From: CAZABC01 sp964483405
GTDB lineage: Bacteria > Chloroflexota > Limnocylindria > Limnocylindrales > CSP1-4
DNA length: 64,000 nucleotides
Reading direction: 5' to 3'
NCBI GenBank assembly: GCA_964483405.1
Contig: CAZABC010000003.1
Location: forward strand, 62,001 to 126,000
Below the pieces are notes generated by a model. The model had not been told where the DNA came from. It ran no database searches and saw only the letters and a list, made by a program, of their open reading frames with translations. The position numbers and the translations under genes are program-made. Below, piece by piece: positions 8,383 to 16,679 of this stretch (its first letter is position 1; each line of letters opens with the position of its first letter).

Positions 8383-8826
8383 TCACCCCTCGAGCTTCGC
8401 CCGGATGCAGTCGAAGGTCTGGCCGATGAGCTTGTTCGCCGTCCCCTCGATGAGGCGCGCGCCGACCGAGGCGAGCGTGCCGGCGATCGCCACGTCGGCC
8501 TCCCAGTCCATGACCGTCGACCCGGCGTCGTCGCCGTCGCGGAGGGTCATCGTCGCGGTCGCGTCGGCCGCGCTGCCCGGCGCCTGCCCGTTCGCCCGGA
8601 TGACCGCCCGGTCCGGCTCGGCGAGCTCGACCATCGCGATCGTCCCCGTGAAGCGGGCCGAGATGAAGCCCACCCCGACCCGGGCGATGGCCCGGTAGTG
8701 CGTCTCGTCGAGCCGCTCGATCGACTCGACCCCCGGGCCGCAGGCGCCGACCTTCGTCGGGTCCGACACGAATGCCCAGACGGCGTCGCGCGAGGCGGCG
8801 ATCGGGACGCTGCCGGAGAACTTCAC
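8383..8826 (-). CDS. coxG: CoxG-like SRPBCC protein
   Basis: A 147-residue START/SRPBCC-fold protein matching the CoxG (CO dehydrogenase subunit G) family: MKFSGSVPIAASRDAVWAFV at the start, an acidic mid region, and GTLASVGARLIEGTANKLIG near the end. In characterised systems CoxG anchors the molybdenum hydroxylase to the membrane. The GTG start has GGAGG 6 bases upstream, and a -10-like TACGCT (8874-8879) lies about 50 bases before it, so this gene and NAT may also have their own promoter. The gap to the MobA fusion gene is 73 bases. Confidence 0.85.
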   Translation of the reverse strand: MKFSGSVPIAASRDAVWAFVSDPTKVGACGPGVESIERLDETHYRAIARVGVGFISARFTGTIAMVELAEPDRAVIRANGQAPGSAADATATMTLRDGDDAGSTVMDWEADVAIAGTLASVGARLIEGTANKLIGQTFDCIRAKLEG

Positions 8827-8899
8827 GCACGACCTCCGCGGGACCCACCGGCGGGGCGCCGGGGTCGGGCGGGAGCGTAGGGGCTCGGCACCGGCCGCG

Positions 8900-10300
8900 T
8901 CAACGCGGCGCCCAGTCGACGATCCCGACGCGGGCCGGCCGGTCCTCGAGGAACCACCGCCCGTCGCGCTCGACCGCCAGGCGCTCGACGAGCTCCGCGA
9001 ACCGCCGGTCGGACGGCCCGCCCTCGGCGATCCAGAGCTGGCGCCGGGCGAACCGCTCGAGCGACGCTCGCGACTCGAACCCGCGGGGCGGGCGGGCGGT
9101 CTCGACGACCCGCGGGTCGCGGCCGCGGAGCCGGAGGAGCTCGACGAGGTCGTCGAGGCCGGGCAGCGGCACCCTCGCCTCGCCGTGGATCGGCGGCCAG
9201 AAGGGATCGACCGCGCCGGACGGCTGGCGGGCCATCAGGATCGCCACGCAGCGGCGCCCGGCGGCCGCCTCCATCGCCTCGAGGGACGGGCCGATCGCTT
9301 CGATGTCGTAGCCGAGGTGGGCCATCAGCGCGACGTCGGCGGCGGGCGGCCGGCCATCGGGCAGCCGCTCGACCGGCCAGCGACCCTCGACGACCCGGAT
9401 GTTCGCGATCCCATGGCGCTCCATCCCGACCCGCAGCGCGTCGAGCATCCCGGTCGACGGGTCGAGGGCGATCACCTCCCGGACGCGGCGCGCGAGCGGC
9501 AGGGCGAAGCGGCCGGCACCGGCGCCGATGTCGAGCCAGGTGTCGTCGGGTCGGGCCAGGGCGAGGAGCGCGTCGAGCTGGGCGTCATCGGTCCGGTCCG
9601 GGTCGGCGACGAAGAGGTCGCTCACCGGGCCGTAGAAGTCGGGGCCGTCGGGGACCTCGCGATGGCGGTCGACCTGCTCGCGGTTGCCGCGGACCCGGAG
9701 CGCCCACGCGGCAAGGGCGAGATCGGCCGGGGTGTCGACGTCGGGGTTGTCGCCCTCGACCGGCACCTCGACGACGACCTCCGGGTGCCGGGCGAGGACG
9801 GGCCCGAGCCCGCGGTCGCCGGCGACGTGGTCGACGAGGTGCCAGGCCTCGCGGTGGACGAGCGCCGGGTTCGGGCCGCCGCCGGCCGCGTAGCGGGGCA
9901 CGACGACCCCCCGGCCGGGCGGACGCTCCGCGTCGAGGAGCGCCCTGACGACCGCCGGGCGGACGAGCGGCTGGTCGCCGAGGAGGACGACCACCGCGTC
10001 CGCACCCGGGTGTCGCTGGCGGACCGCGTCGAGGCCGACCCGGACCGAGCCAGCGAGACCGGTGTCGGGGTGCGGGTTCCGGATGACGTCGGCGGACCGC
10101 CAGTCGACCGCCGCGTCGATCGCGTCGGCGTCCTCGCCGAGGACGACGACGGTGCCGGCCGACCCGAGCTCGGTCGCGACGTCGACGACGTGCTGGAGGA
10201 CCGGTCGGCCGTCGAGCGGTGCGAGCGCCTTGGGCGAGCCGAAGCGCCGCGCCGCACCGGCGGCGAGGACGAGGGCGACGGTCCGACCCGGGTCGGTCAT
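8900..10300 (-). CDS. Fusion: MobA/MocA-like nucleotidyltransferase + class I methyltransferase
   Basis: A 466-residue protein with two enzyme domains. Residues 1-205 are a molybdenum-cofactor nucleotidyltransferase of MobA/MocA type (LVLAAGAARRFGSPKALAPL, 12-29; GDQP, 108-111; DVDTPADL, 187-194). MocA adds CMP to the molybdenum cofactor for xanthine/CO dehydrogenase-family enzymes. Residues 215-466 are an S-adenosylmethionine-dependent methyltransferase (motif I LDIGAGAGRF, 256-265, then VIALDPSTGM). No start codon or stop separates them. The ATG overlaps xdhC by 4 bases. The cofactor role fits the surrounding Cox genes; the methyltransferase role is unknown. Confidence 0.85.
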   Translation of the reverse strand: MTDPGRTVALVLAAGAARRFGSPKALAPLDGRPVLQHVVDVATELGSAGTVVVLGEDADAIDAAVDWRSADVIRNPHPDTGLAGSVRVGLDAVRQRHPGADAVVVLLGDQPLVRPAVVRALLDAERPPGRGVVVPRYAAGGGPNPALVHREAWHLVDHVAGDRGLGPVLARHPEVVVEVPVEGDNPDVDTPADLALAAWALRVRGNREQVDRHREVPDGPDFYGPVSDLFVADPDRTDDAQLDALLALARPDDTWLDIGAGAGRFALPLARRVREVIALDPSTGMLDALRVGMERHGIANIRVVEGRWPVERLPDGRPPAADVALMAHLGYDIEAIGPSLEAMEAAAGRRCVAILMARQPSGAVDPFWPPIHGEARVPLPGLDDLVELLRLRGRDPRVVETARPPRGFESRASLERFARRQLWIAEGGPSDRRFAELVERLAVERDGRWFLEDRPARVGIVDWAPR

Positions 10301-11394
10301 CGGGCGCGCTCGCGCATCGGCGCGCCCGAGCCGCCGAAGCGCGCGGCGACGACCTCGGCCATGATCGCGAGGGCCGTCTCGGCCGGCTCGCGACCGCCGA
10401 GGTCGAGCCCGATCGGGCCCCGCAGGCGATCGAGGTCGGCGTCGGCGACCCCGGCGGCCCGGAGCCGTTCGCGGCGGTCGGCCTGCGTCTTGCGCGAGCC
10501 GACCGCGCCGACATAGCGGCAGCCGCGGCGGAGCGCCTCGACGATCGCCGGCTCGTCGAACTTGACGTCGTGGGTCAGGACGGCGACCGCGTCCCGCGGC
10601 CCGAGGCCGATCACGTCGGCGACCTCGTCGGGCCAGCCGACGACGAGGCGGTCGACGGCCGGGAACCGCTCGGGCGTCGCGAACGCGGCCCGGCCGTCGA
10701 CGACCACCGTCTCGTAGCCGAGCTCGGCCGCGATCCGGACGAGCGACCGGGCGACCTCGACCGCGCCGACGACGACCAGCCGGGGCCGGACCGGATAGGC
10801 CTCCAGGAAGCACGACCGCCCGCCGACCTCGACCGTCCGCGACGTCCCCCGCTCGAGCGCCTCGAGCGCCGCGGCGACGAGCGCGGCGTCGGCCGCCGCG
10901 TCGCCGAGCGACCCATCGAGCCCACCTGCGTCGGTCACGACGAGCGGTGCCTCCGGCGGCGCGCCGGAGCCCGGCTCATGCGGCCCGAACGCGGCCGGCG
11001 GGGCATCGGGCGGCAGCGGCGTCACGACGACCCGCCCGCCCTCGCCACGCGCGGGCGACCCCGCGGCGTGGGCGACGACCGGGGCCACCGCCGGCTCGAC
11101 GAGGACGTCGATCGTCCCGCCGCAGGCGAGCCCGACGTCCCACGCCGCCTCGTCGCTGATGCCGTAGCGGACGACCCGCGACCGGCCGGTCGCCCGCGCC
11201 CGCTCGATCTCCTCGTACGCGGCCCCCTCGACGCACCCGCCGCTCACCGAGCCGGCGAGCCGGCCGCCCGGGGCGGCGAGCAGGACCGCGCCCTCGGGGC
11301 GTGGCGCCGACCCGAAGGTCCGGACGACGACGGCCCGGCCGACCGGCAGCCCCTCGGCCGTCCAGGCCTCGAGCACGTCGAGCAGCTCACGCAC
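10297..11394 (-). CDS. xdhC: XdhC/CoxI family molybdenum-cofactor insertion chaperone
   Basis: A 365-residue protein of the XdhC/CoxF family, which sulfurates and inserts the molybdenum cofactor into xanthine dehydrogenase-type enzymes. The N-terminal XdhC domain has GSAPRPEGAVLL and GSVSGGCVEG. A C-terminal Rossmann domain has VVVGAVEVARSL and ends with IGLDLGGREPAETALAIMAEVVAARF, the usual family terminus. A proline-rich linker lies between them (about residues 125-150). It overlaps coxE by 8 bases upstream and the MobA fusion by 4 bases downstream, so the maturation genes are tightly coupled. Confidence 0.93.
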   Translation of the reverse strand: MRELLDVLEAWTAEGLPVGRAVVVRTFGSAPRPEGAVLLAAPGGRLAGSVSGGCVEGAAYEEIERARATGRSRVVRYGISDEAAWDVGLACGGTIDVLVEPAVAPVVAHAAGSPARGEGGRVVVTPLPPDAPPAAFGPHEPGSGAPPEAPLVVTDAGGLDGSLGDAAADAALVAAALEALERGTSRTVEVGGRSCFLEAYPVRPRLVVVGAVEVARSLVRIAAELGYETVVVDGRAAFATPERFPAVDRLVVGWPDEVADVIGLGPRDAVAVLTHDVKFDEPAIVEALRRGCRYVGAVGSRKTQADRRERLRAAGVADADLDRLRGPIGLDLGGREPAETALAIMAEVVAARFGGSGAPMRERAR

Positions 11395-12874
11395 GGGTCG
11401 TCCTCCCCTCCTCCGGGCCGAGGGGCCGGGCGACCGACGGGTCGCCGGCGCCTGCGAGCGGCCGGGCCACGTCGACCGGGACGGCGACCTCCGTCGGGCC
11501 GGTCGGGCCGTGCTCGTGCGAGGCCGCGACGCCGGCGAGATCGCCGCCGCCGTGCGGGGCGATCGCCGACCGCGCCAGCCGCGAGGAGCGGGCCGGCTCG
11601 CGCGCGCCCGTGAGCAACCGCCCGAGGACCTCGAGCGAGGCGATCGTCCCGGCCGGCACGAAGTCGTCGACGTACGGGTAGGCGGCCGCCATCCCCGCGG
11701 CCAGCGGCTGGTAGCCGGGGGCGCTCGCGAGCGGGTTGAGCCAGATGAGCCGGTGGGCGTTGCGCCTGAGCCGCGCGGTCTCGGCCCGGACGAGCGCGGG
11801 GTCGCCGCGGTCCCAGCCGTCCGAGACGACGATCACGACCCCGCTCGTCCGGAGCGTCCGACGGGCCCAGCGGAGGTTGAACTCGCGGAAGCTCTCGCCG
11901 ATCCGGGTGCCACCCGCCCAGTCGGTCACGCTGTCGCTCACGCGGGCGAGCGCCCGGTCGCGGTCGCGGTCGCGCAGGAGCCGGGTCACCCGGGTCAGCC
12001 GCGTCCCGAAGACGAACGACTCGGTCCGGACGGCATTCGCCTCGGTCAGCGCCTGGACGAACCGGAGGAGCAGCCGCGAGTGCCGCTCCATCGAGCCGCT
12101 GATGTCACAGATGACGACGATCGGACGGGGGTGCCGGACCGGCCGCCGCCAGGTCCAGTCGATGAGCTGGCCGCCGCTGCCCAGGTTCCGCCGGAACATC
12201 GCCCGCGGCGCGAGCAGCCGGCCGTGGCGGTGGAGCTCGTAGCGGCGGGTCCGCCGGGTCTCGAGCCGCGGCGCGAGGAGGTCGATGAGCCGCTCGGCGT
12301 CGCGGAGCTCGGCGGCCGACATCCGGTCGAACTCGCGGTGCCGGATGACTTCGCCGCGGCTGTACGCGTCCGGCGCGATCCGGATCCCGTCGGGCGCCGC
12401 CGCGTCGTCGTCGGTCGCATCGGCGTCGGCCGGCAGCGGCGTCCCGCCGTCGCGCGGCGTCCCACCGACCCGCTCGTCACCGGCTTCGGGCGGGGCGGCC
12501 GCGGCGGGCTCGCCATCGGTCGGCGGCTCGGCCGCATCGGCGGACGGCTCGGCGGCGTCCGCTGCCGGCAGTCGGGGCGCGCGGCGCCACCAGCGGGCGA
12601 AGACCGCGTCGTACGTCGGGAGGTCGTCGCGCCGTCGGACGAAGACGGCCGCGCCCGACGCCCGCACGAGCTCTCGATCGGCGAGGCCGACGATCCCGAG
12701 AGCCCGGGCGAAGTCGATCTCGGCGACGAGGTCGACCGGCAGCCCGGCCGCCCGCAGCGCCCGCCCGAAGCCGACGGACCGGGCGAGCAGCCGCGCGCCG
12801 TCGATCGTCTCGCCGCCGAACGGCACGCGGGCATATCGGGCACCGCGGCGGGAGGCGAGCAGGGCCGAGTCCAT
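11387..12874 (-). CDS. coxE: CoxE-like VWA-domain protein
   Basis: A 495-residue CoxE-family protein. The N-terminal CoxE region (1-95) is followed by a low-complexity Ala/Asp/Pro linker (100-160) and a von Willebrand A domain with MIDAS DISGSM (257-262), later TDWAGGTRIG and VVSDGWDRGD. CoxE works with the AAA ATPase CoxD in building the CuSMo or Mo-Cu centre of CO dehydrogenases, and similar MoxR-VWA pairs serve other metalloenzymes. A tail of about 80 residues after the VWA domain is low complexity. One base separates it from the upstream ATPase gene. Confidence 0.9.
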   Translation of the reverse strand: MDSALLASRRGARYARVPFGGETIDGARLLARSVGFGRALRAAGLPVDLVAEIDFARALGIVGLADRELVRASGAAVFVRRRDDLPTYDAVFARWWRRAPRLPAADAAEPSADAAEPPTDGEPAAAAPPEAGDERVGGTPRDGGTPLPADADATDDDAAAPDGIRIAPDAYSRGEVIRHREFDRMSAAELRDAERLIDLLAPRLETRRTRRYELHRHGRLLAPRAMFRRNLGSGGQLIDWTWRRPVRHPRPIVVICDISGSMERHSRLLLRFVQALTEANAVRTESFVFGTRLTRVTRLLRDRDRDRALARVSDSVTDWAGGTRIGESFREFNLRWARRTLRTSGVVIVVSDGWDRGDPALVRAETARLRRNAHRLIWLNPLASAPGYQPLAAGMAAAYPYVDDFVPAGTIASLEVLGRLLTGAREPARSSRLARSAIAPHGGGDLAGVAASHEHGPTGPTEVAVPVDVARPLAGAGDPSVARPLGPEEGRTTRA

Positions 12875-12875
12875 C

Positions 12876-13790
12876 TCAGCCCGCGGCCGCGACCTCGGCC
12901 AGGTAGCCACGGGCCGTGGCGCCGCGGACCTGGCGGACGTCCTCCTCGTACTTGAGGACGACGCCGAGCGTCGCATCGACCGTGTCGGGGTCGAGCTCGG
13001 CGGCACCGAGGGCCATGAGCGCCGCGGCCCAGTCGAGCGTCTCGGCGACACCGGGGACCTTCGTCAGATCCGCCTCGCGGAGCCGCTGGACGAAGGCGAC
13101 GACCGAGCGGGCGAGGTCGGCCGGGGCCCCCGGCACCCGGGCGAGGACGATGTCGAACTCGCGCTGCGCCGACGGGTAGTCGATCCAGTGGTAGAGGCAG
13201 CGGCGCTTGAGCGCGTCGTGGATCTCGCGGGTCCGGTTGCTCGTCAGGATCACCCGCGGCGGGCGGGCGGCCCGGACGGTGCCGACCTCGGGCACGGTCA
13301 CCTGGAAGTCCGACAGGATCTCGAGCAGGTACGCCTCGAACTCCTCGTCGGCCCGATCGATCTCGTCGATGAGGAGCACCGGCGGCTCGCCGTCCTCTGA
13401 CCGCTCGAGCGCCTGGAGCAGCGGCCGCTTGATCAGGAACTCCGGGCCGAAGATGTCGTGGGCCTTCGCCCGGTCGATGTCGCCGCGCGCCTCGAGCAGC
13501 CGGATCTCGAGCATCTGGCGCGGGTAGTTCCACTCGTAGACGGCCGTGTTGACGTCGAGGCCCTCGTAGCACTGGAGCCGGATGAGGCGGGTCCCGAGCG
13601 TCGCCGCGAGGACCTTCGCCAGCTCCGTCTTGCCGACGCCCGCTTCGCCCTCGAGGAGCAGCGGCCGTTCGAGCGCGAGCGCGAGGAACACGGTCGTCGC
13701 GAGCGAGCGATCGGCGATGTAGCCGCGTTCGCGGAAGCCGGCCTGCACCGCCTGGATCGTCGGGAGCGGAGAAGCAGTCGCGTCGGCCAC
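12876..13790 (-). CDS. coxD: MoxR-type AAA+ ATPase (CoxD)
   Basis: A 304-residue MoxR-family ATPase with Walker A GEAGVGKT (48-55), Walker B LLIDEIDRA (about 140-148), a sensor region LTSNRTREIHDALKRRC and the lid. CoxD is a chaperone-type ATPase that helps mature the active site of CO dehydrogenase-family enzymes together with CoxE. It is the first gene of the accessory operon. The start is a GTG (788-790) with TAGAGT 6 bases upstream and no Shine-Dalgarno sequence, indicating a leaderless transcript. Confidence 0.92.
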   Translation of the reverse strand: MADATASPLPTIQAVQAGFRERGYIADRSLATTVFLALALERPLLLEGEAGVGKTELAKVLAATLGTRLIRLQCYEGLDVNTAVYEWNYPRQMLEIRLLEARGDIDRAKAHDIFGPEFLIKRPLLQALERSEDGEPPVLLIDEIDRADEEFEAYLLEILSDFQVTVPEVGTVRAARPPRVILTSNRTREIHDALKRRCLYHWIDYPSAQREFDIVLARVPGAPADLARSVVAFVQRLREADLTKVPGVAETLDWAAALMALGAAELDPDTVDATLGVVLKYEEDVRQVRGATARGYLAEVAAAG

Positions 13791-13796
13791 ACCCGA

Positions 13797-13802
13797 ACTC
13801 TA
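13797..13802 (-). promoter_or_regulatory. -10 box of a leaderless promoter for coxD
   Basis: TAGAGT on the minus strand ends 6 bases before the GTG of coxD, so transcription should start at or within a base of the start codon. No Shine-Dalgarno sequence precedes the gene. Confidence 0.6.
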
Positions 13803-13974
13803 CACATCGGGCAGCGGAGTGGTCCGCCCGCGTGGTAAGCGTGTCGTCGCCATTCCGTCGGCTCGCTCGGTCGCACCGCCGGAGCCGCCGGAGGCTTGCG
13901 ATCCGGCTCCTGAAGGTCCATCCCGTGATCGGGGCCCTCCTCGCCGGCCTGAGGTCGATGCGCGAACAGCGCGC

Positions 13975-14010
13975 TTGACAAGCCATTTCCTTCTGGCTAT
14001 AAACGCCAGA
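13975..14010 (+). promoter_or_regulatory. Promoter and overlapping operator of the Phd/VapC module
   Basis: TTGACA (13975-13980), a 17-base spacer and TATAAA (13998-14003) form a near-consensus promoter. The antitoxin ATG begins 6 bases after the -10, so the message should be leaderless. An inverted repeat, TCTGGC (13992-13997) and GCCAGA (14005-14010) with a 7-base centre, encloses the -10 box; with two flanking bases per arm the match is 7 of 8. Phd-family antitoxins repress their own operons through such palindromes, so this is probably the operator. Confidence 0.85.
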
Positions 14011-14303
14011 TGAAGACCGTCACCATCACCCACGCCAAGAACGGGCTGAGCGCCGTGATCGATCGGGTGCGTGCCGGCGAGTCGATCCTGCTGACCGATC
14101 GCGGGGTCCCCGTCGCCCGCCTCGAGCCTGTCACGACCGGACTCGACCCGGCCGGGCGGCTCGGCCGCCTGCAGCGCAAGGGCATCGTGCGGGTCGGGGA
14201 CGCTCCGGCTCCCGTCGATCTGCTGCTCCGGCCCGGACCGCGACTCGCTCAGGACGCGAGCGGGGTCGAGGTCCTGATCGCCGAGCGTCGGTCCGGCAGG
14301 TGA
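14010..14303 (+). CDS. Phd/YefM-family antitoxin
   Basis: A 97-residue protein with the Phd/YefM N-terminal DNA-binding domain (MKTVTITHAKNGLSAVIDRV... ESILLTDRGVPVARLEPV) and a C-terminal toxin-neutralising tail. In this family the N-terminus binds the operon's own promoter and the C-terminus wraps the toxin. The start overlaps the promoter described at 13975-14010, and the GTG of the toxin gene overlaps its stop (GTGA), the standard arrangement for coupled type II toxin-antitoxin genes. The module sits in opposite orientation between the two Cox gene blocks. Confidence 0.9.
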   Translation: MKTVTITHAKNGLSAVIDRVRAGESILLTDRGVPVARLEPVTTGLDPAGRLGRLQRKGIVRVGDAPAPVDLLLRPGPRLAQDASGVEVLIAERRSGR

Positions 14304-14734
14304 GGTTCTGGGACAGCTCGGCCGTCGTCCCCCTCCTGGTCGAGGAGGCCTCGACCGTGCCGGTGACGGCCGCGTACAGGTCCGACGCCGAGATGCTCGT
14401 CTGGTGGGCGACCGAGGTCGAGTGCGTTTCGGCGCTCGCTCGTCTCGAGCGAGCGGGTTCGCTATCCGCCGTCGCGATGAGCGAGGCCGTCGATCGCCTG
14501 ACGGCGTTGGCTGCCGCCTGGTCGGTCGTCGACCCGACGGATCGGGTGCGACAGCTCGCGATCCGGCACCTGCGCGTCCATCCGCTCCGCGCGGCCGCTG
14601 CCCTCCAGCTGGCAGCGGCGACCGTCGGCGCCGAGGATGCCCCCGCTTCGCTCGGCTTCGTGACGCTCGACGCACAGCTGGCGGACGCCGCCAGGCGCGA
14701 GGGCTTCGCGATCCTCGAGCCCCGGCCCGCCTGA
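14300..14734 (+). CDS. VapC-like PIN-domain toxin, one acidic residue missing
   Basis: A 144-residue PIN-domain protein. PIN ribonucleases use three or four acidic residues. D5 (FWDSSAVV), E39/E41 (TEVECVSALAR) and D124 (FVTLDAQLADAA) are present, but the usual Asp of the LRxxDALxLA motif is Ala here (LRAAAALQLA, A100). Length and layout otherwise match VapC toxins, which cleave tRNA or rRNA. The missing residue could weaken or abolish activity. It starts with GTG overlapping the antitoxin stop, and its end is 7 bases from the convergent molybdopterin gene. Confidence 0.85.
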   Translation: MRFWDSSAVVPLLVEEASTVPVTAAYRSDAEMLVWWATEVECVSALARLERAGSLSAVAMSEAVDRLTALAAAWSVVDPTDRVRQLAIRHLRVHPLRAAAALQLAAATVGAEDAPASLGFVTLDAQLADAARREGFAILEPRPA

Positions 14735-14741
14735 GCGAGCA

Positions 14742-15821
14742 TCAGCCGTCGGGCGCGTCCAGCTCGCGGGCGTAGGGCGGGAAGCGGAACCGCATCGAGC
14801 GGGTCAGGATGCCGCCGTGGCCGAGGCGGGCGACGGTCGCCCGCGACACCGGCTCGCCGGTCAGCAGCCGCGGCAGGACGAGGTCCACGGCCGTCGCGCG
14901 CGAATACGCGCCGCAGGTCGGCAGGCCGAGGACGCCCGTCGGCCCGAGGCGGGCCAGCCACAGCATCGAGCCCGGGTGCGCGGGGACGCCCCGGCTGACC
15001 ATCCGTCCGCCGAGCCGCTCGATCGCGACGAAGAAGGCGTCGGTCGGGTCGGTCGAGGCGCCGCCCGCCGTCAGGACCAGGTCGACCCGGTCGGCGCCGC
15101 CGCCGCCGCCGCGACGGGAGCGGTCGCCGGCGAACGATGTGAGCGCCTCCGTCACCACCGTGGCGTCGTCGCCGACGTAACGGATGGCGACGACCGTTGA
15201 GCCAAGACGCTCGACCTTGGCCCGGATGCTCGTCTCGAACCGCGCCCGGGCCGCCCTCGCGACCGTCCCCTTGACGACGATGCCCACCCGCTGCGGCCGG
15301 TACGGCGCGACCCGGACCACAGGCCCCGAGCGGGCGGCGACCCGCTCCCCCGCCGCGACGGCCGACTCCGGCACGACGTGCGGGGCGACCTTGACGCTCG
15401 CGACGAGCTCCTCGACCGAGACCGCCTGGCCATCGAGCACCGTGAAGACCGCAAGGGCGTCGATCCGGTCGATGCGCTCGAGGGCGCCGGTCGCGACGTG
15501 GACGATGCCGTCGTGCTCGGCGAGCAGGTCGACCCGGCTCTCGGCCGGGCCACGGGCGACGAGCCCCGGCCCGGCGACCGCGGCCGCGAGCCGGACGGCC
15601 GCGTCGTCCTCGTGGAGCTCGCCCGGCTCGATGACGAGCACGGTCGTCCCGCGTGTGCCGGCGTCGCCGACCGGCGCCCGGGCCAGCGTGTCGAGGTCGG
15701 CAGCCGACAGCCGCCGGCCCTTCGCCCAGCGCTCGCCCCCGACCCGCAGGTCGCGGGCCAGGACCGCCCCGAGCAGCGCCGACGACGAACGACGGCCCAG
15801 ACGGACCTGCTCGACCCGCAC
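14742..15821 (-). CDS. Molybdopterin-binding (MoeA/MogA-like) protein
   Basis: A 359-residue protein. The C-terminal half has the MoCF (MogA/MoeA) cofactor-binding motifs LTAGGASTDPTDAFF and GLPTCGAYSRATAVDLVLPRLL; the N-terminal half is not a standard MoeA domain. Such stand-alone proteins accompany molybdenum hydroxylase genes and probably take part in cofactor loading or late molybdopterin steps. It lies 15 bases downstream of coxM and closes the structural operon. It is not a full MoeA, which is usually about 400 residues with four domains. Confidence 0.8.
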   Translation of the reverse strand: MRVEQVRLGRRSSSALLGAVLARDLRVGGERWAKGRRLSAADLDTLARAPVGDAGTRGTTVLVIEPGELHEDDAAVRLAAAVAGPGLVARGPAESRVDLLAEHDGIVHVATGALERIDRIDALAVFTVLDGQAVSVEELVASVKVAPHVVPESAVAAGERVAARSGPVVRVAPYRPQRVGIVVKGTVARAARARFETSIRAKVERLGSTVVAIRYVGDDATVVTEALTSFAGDRSRRGGGGGADRVDLVLTAGGASTDPTDAFFVAIERLGGRMVSRGVPAHPGSMLWLARLGPTGVLGLPTCGAYSRATAVDLVLPRLLTGEPVSRATVARLGHGGILTRSMRFRFPPYARELDAPDG

Positions 15822-15836
15822 GTCGCCGGGCCGCGG

Positions 15837-16679
15837 TCAGCGACCCAGCGCGGCCTCGAGGGCTCGCCGGGTGTAGACCTTCGCCATCGCGGCCCGGTAG
15901 GTCGCGTCGGCGTGGATGTCGCCGTTGACGGTCCGGCCGTCGACGACGTGCTCGGCCGCGGCGGCGACCGCCTCGGGCGAGCCGTCGGTCCCGGCGAGGG
16001 CCGCCTCGACGGCCTTCGCCCGGTAGGCCGCGTCGGCGACGCCGGTCACGCCGACCCGGACGTGACCGAGCGTGTCGCCGGTCCGCGCGACGACGGCGGC
16101 GATCCCGACGATCGAGTAGCCCGAGGCGGGCTGCTCGAGGGTGCGGTAGGCGCCGCTCGCGCCGGCCGGGAGCGGCGGCCGGCGGAGCGAGACGAGGAGC
16201 TCGTCGTGCTCCATCGCCGTGTGGAAGGGGCCGAGGAAGAAGCCGTCCAGCGGGACGACCCGCTCGCCCCGGTGCGACCGGAGCACGGCCGAGTAATCGA
16301 GGGCGAGCAGGAACGCCGGGAGGTCGAGCGCCGGGTCGGCGTGGGCGACCGCCCCGCCGACGGTCCCCCGGTTGCGGGTCTGGACGTCGGCGATGCGCTC
16401 GATCGCCTGGCCCGTCCACGACAGGCGGGGCCGGGCGAGCAGGTCGCTGTAGGTCGTGAGCGCCCCGAGCTCGACGCTGCCGTCGGGCAGCGTCCGCATC
16501 CCTCGGAGCTCGGCGATCCGGCCGATGTCGACCAGTCGATCGACGTGGGCCAGCCGCATCTTCAGCAGCGGCAGGAGGCTCTGGCCGCCGGCGATCGCCC
16601 GGGCCCCCGGGGCGGCGAGGTAGCCGAGCGCCTCGTCGACGGTGTCGGGTCGGACGTAGTCGAACGCGGCCGGGATCAT
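15837..16679 (-). CDS. coxM: Molybdenum hydroxylase FAD-binding medium subunit
   Basis: A 280-residue FAD subunit of a CO dehydrogenase/xanthine dehydrogenase-family complex. It passes electrons from the iron-sulfur subunit toward the respiratory chain. The FAD-binding motifs AGGQSLLPLLKMRL (about 31-44) and TRNRGTVGGAVAHADPALD (about 100-118) are visible, and the CODH_FAD C-terminal domain closes with TYRAAMAKVYTRRALEAAL. Its ATG overlaps the coxL stop by 4 bases. The order in transcription is coxS-coxL-coxM, unlike the coxM-coxS-coxL of classical form I operons. Confidence 0.93.
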   Translation of the reverse strand: MIPAAFDYVRPDTVDEALGYLAAPGARAIAGGQSLLPLLKMRLAHVDRLVDIGRIAELRGMRTLPDGSVELGALTTYSDLLARPRLSWTGQAIERIADVQTRNRGTVGGAVAHADPALDLPAFLLALDYSAVLRSHRGERVVPLDGFFLGPFHTAMEHDELLVSLRRPPLPAGASGAYRTLEQPASGYSIVGIAAVVARTGDTLGHVRVGVTGVADAAYRAKAVEAALAGTDGSPEAVAAAAEHVVDGRTVNGDIHADATYRAAMAKVYTRRALEAALGR

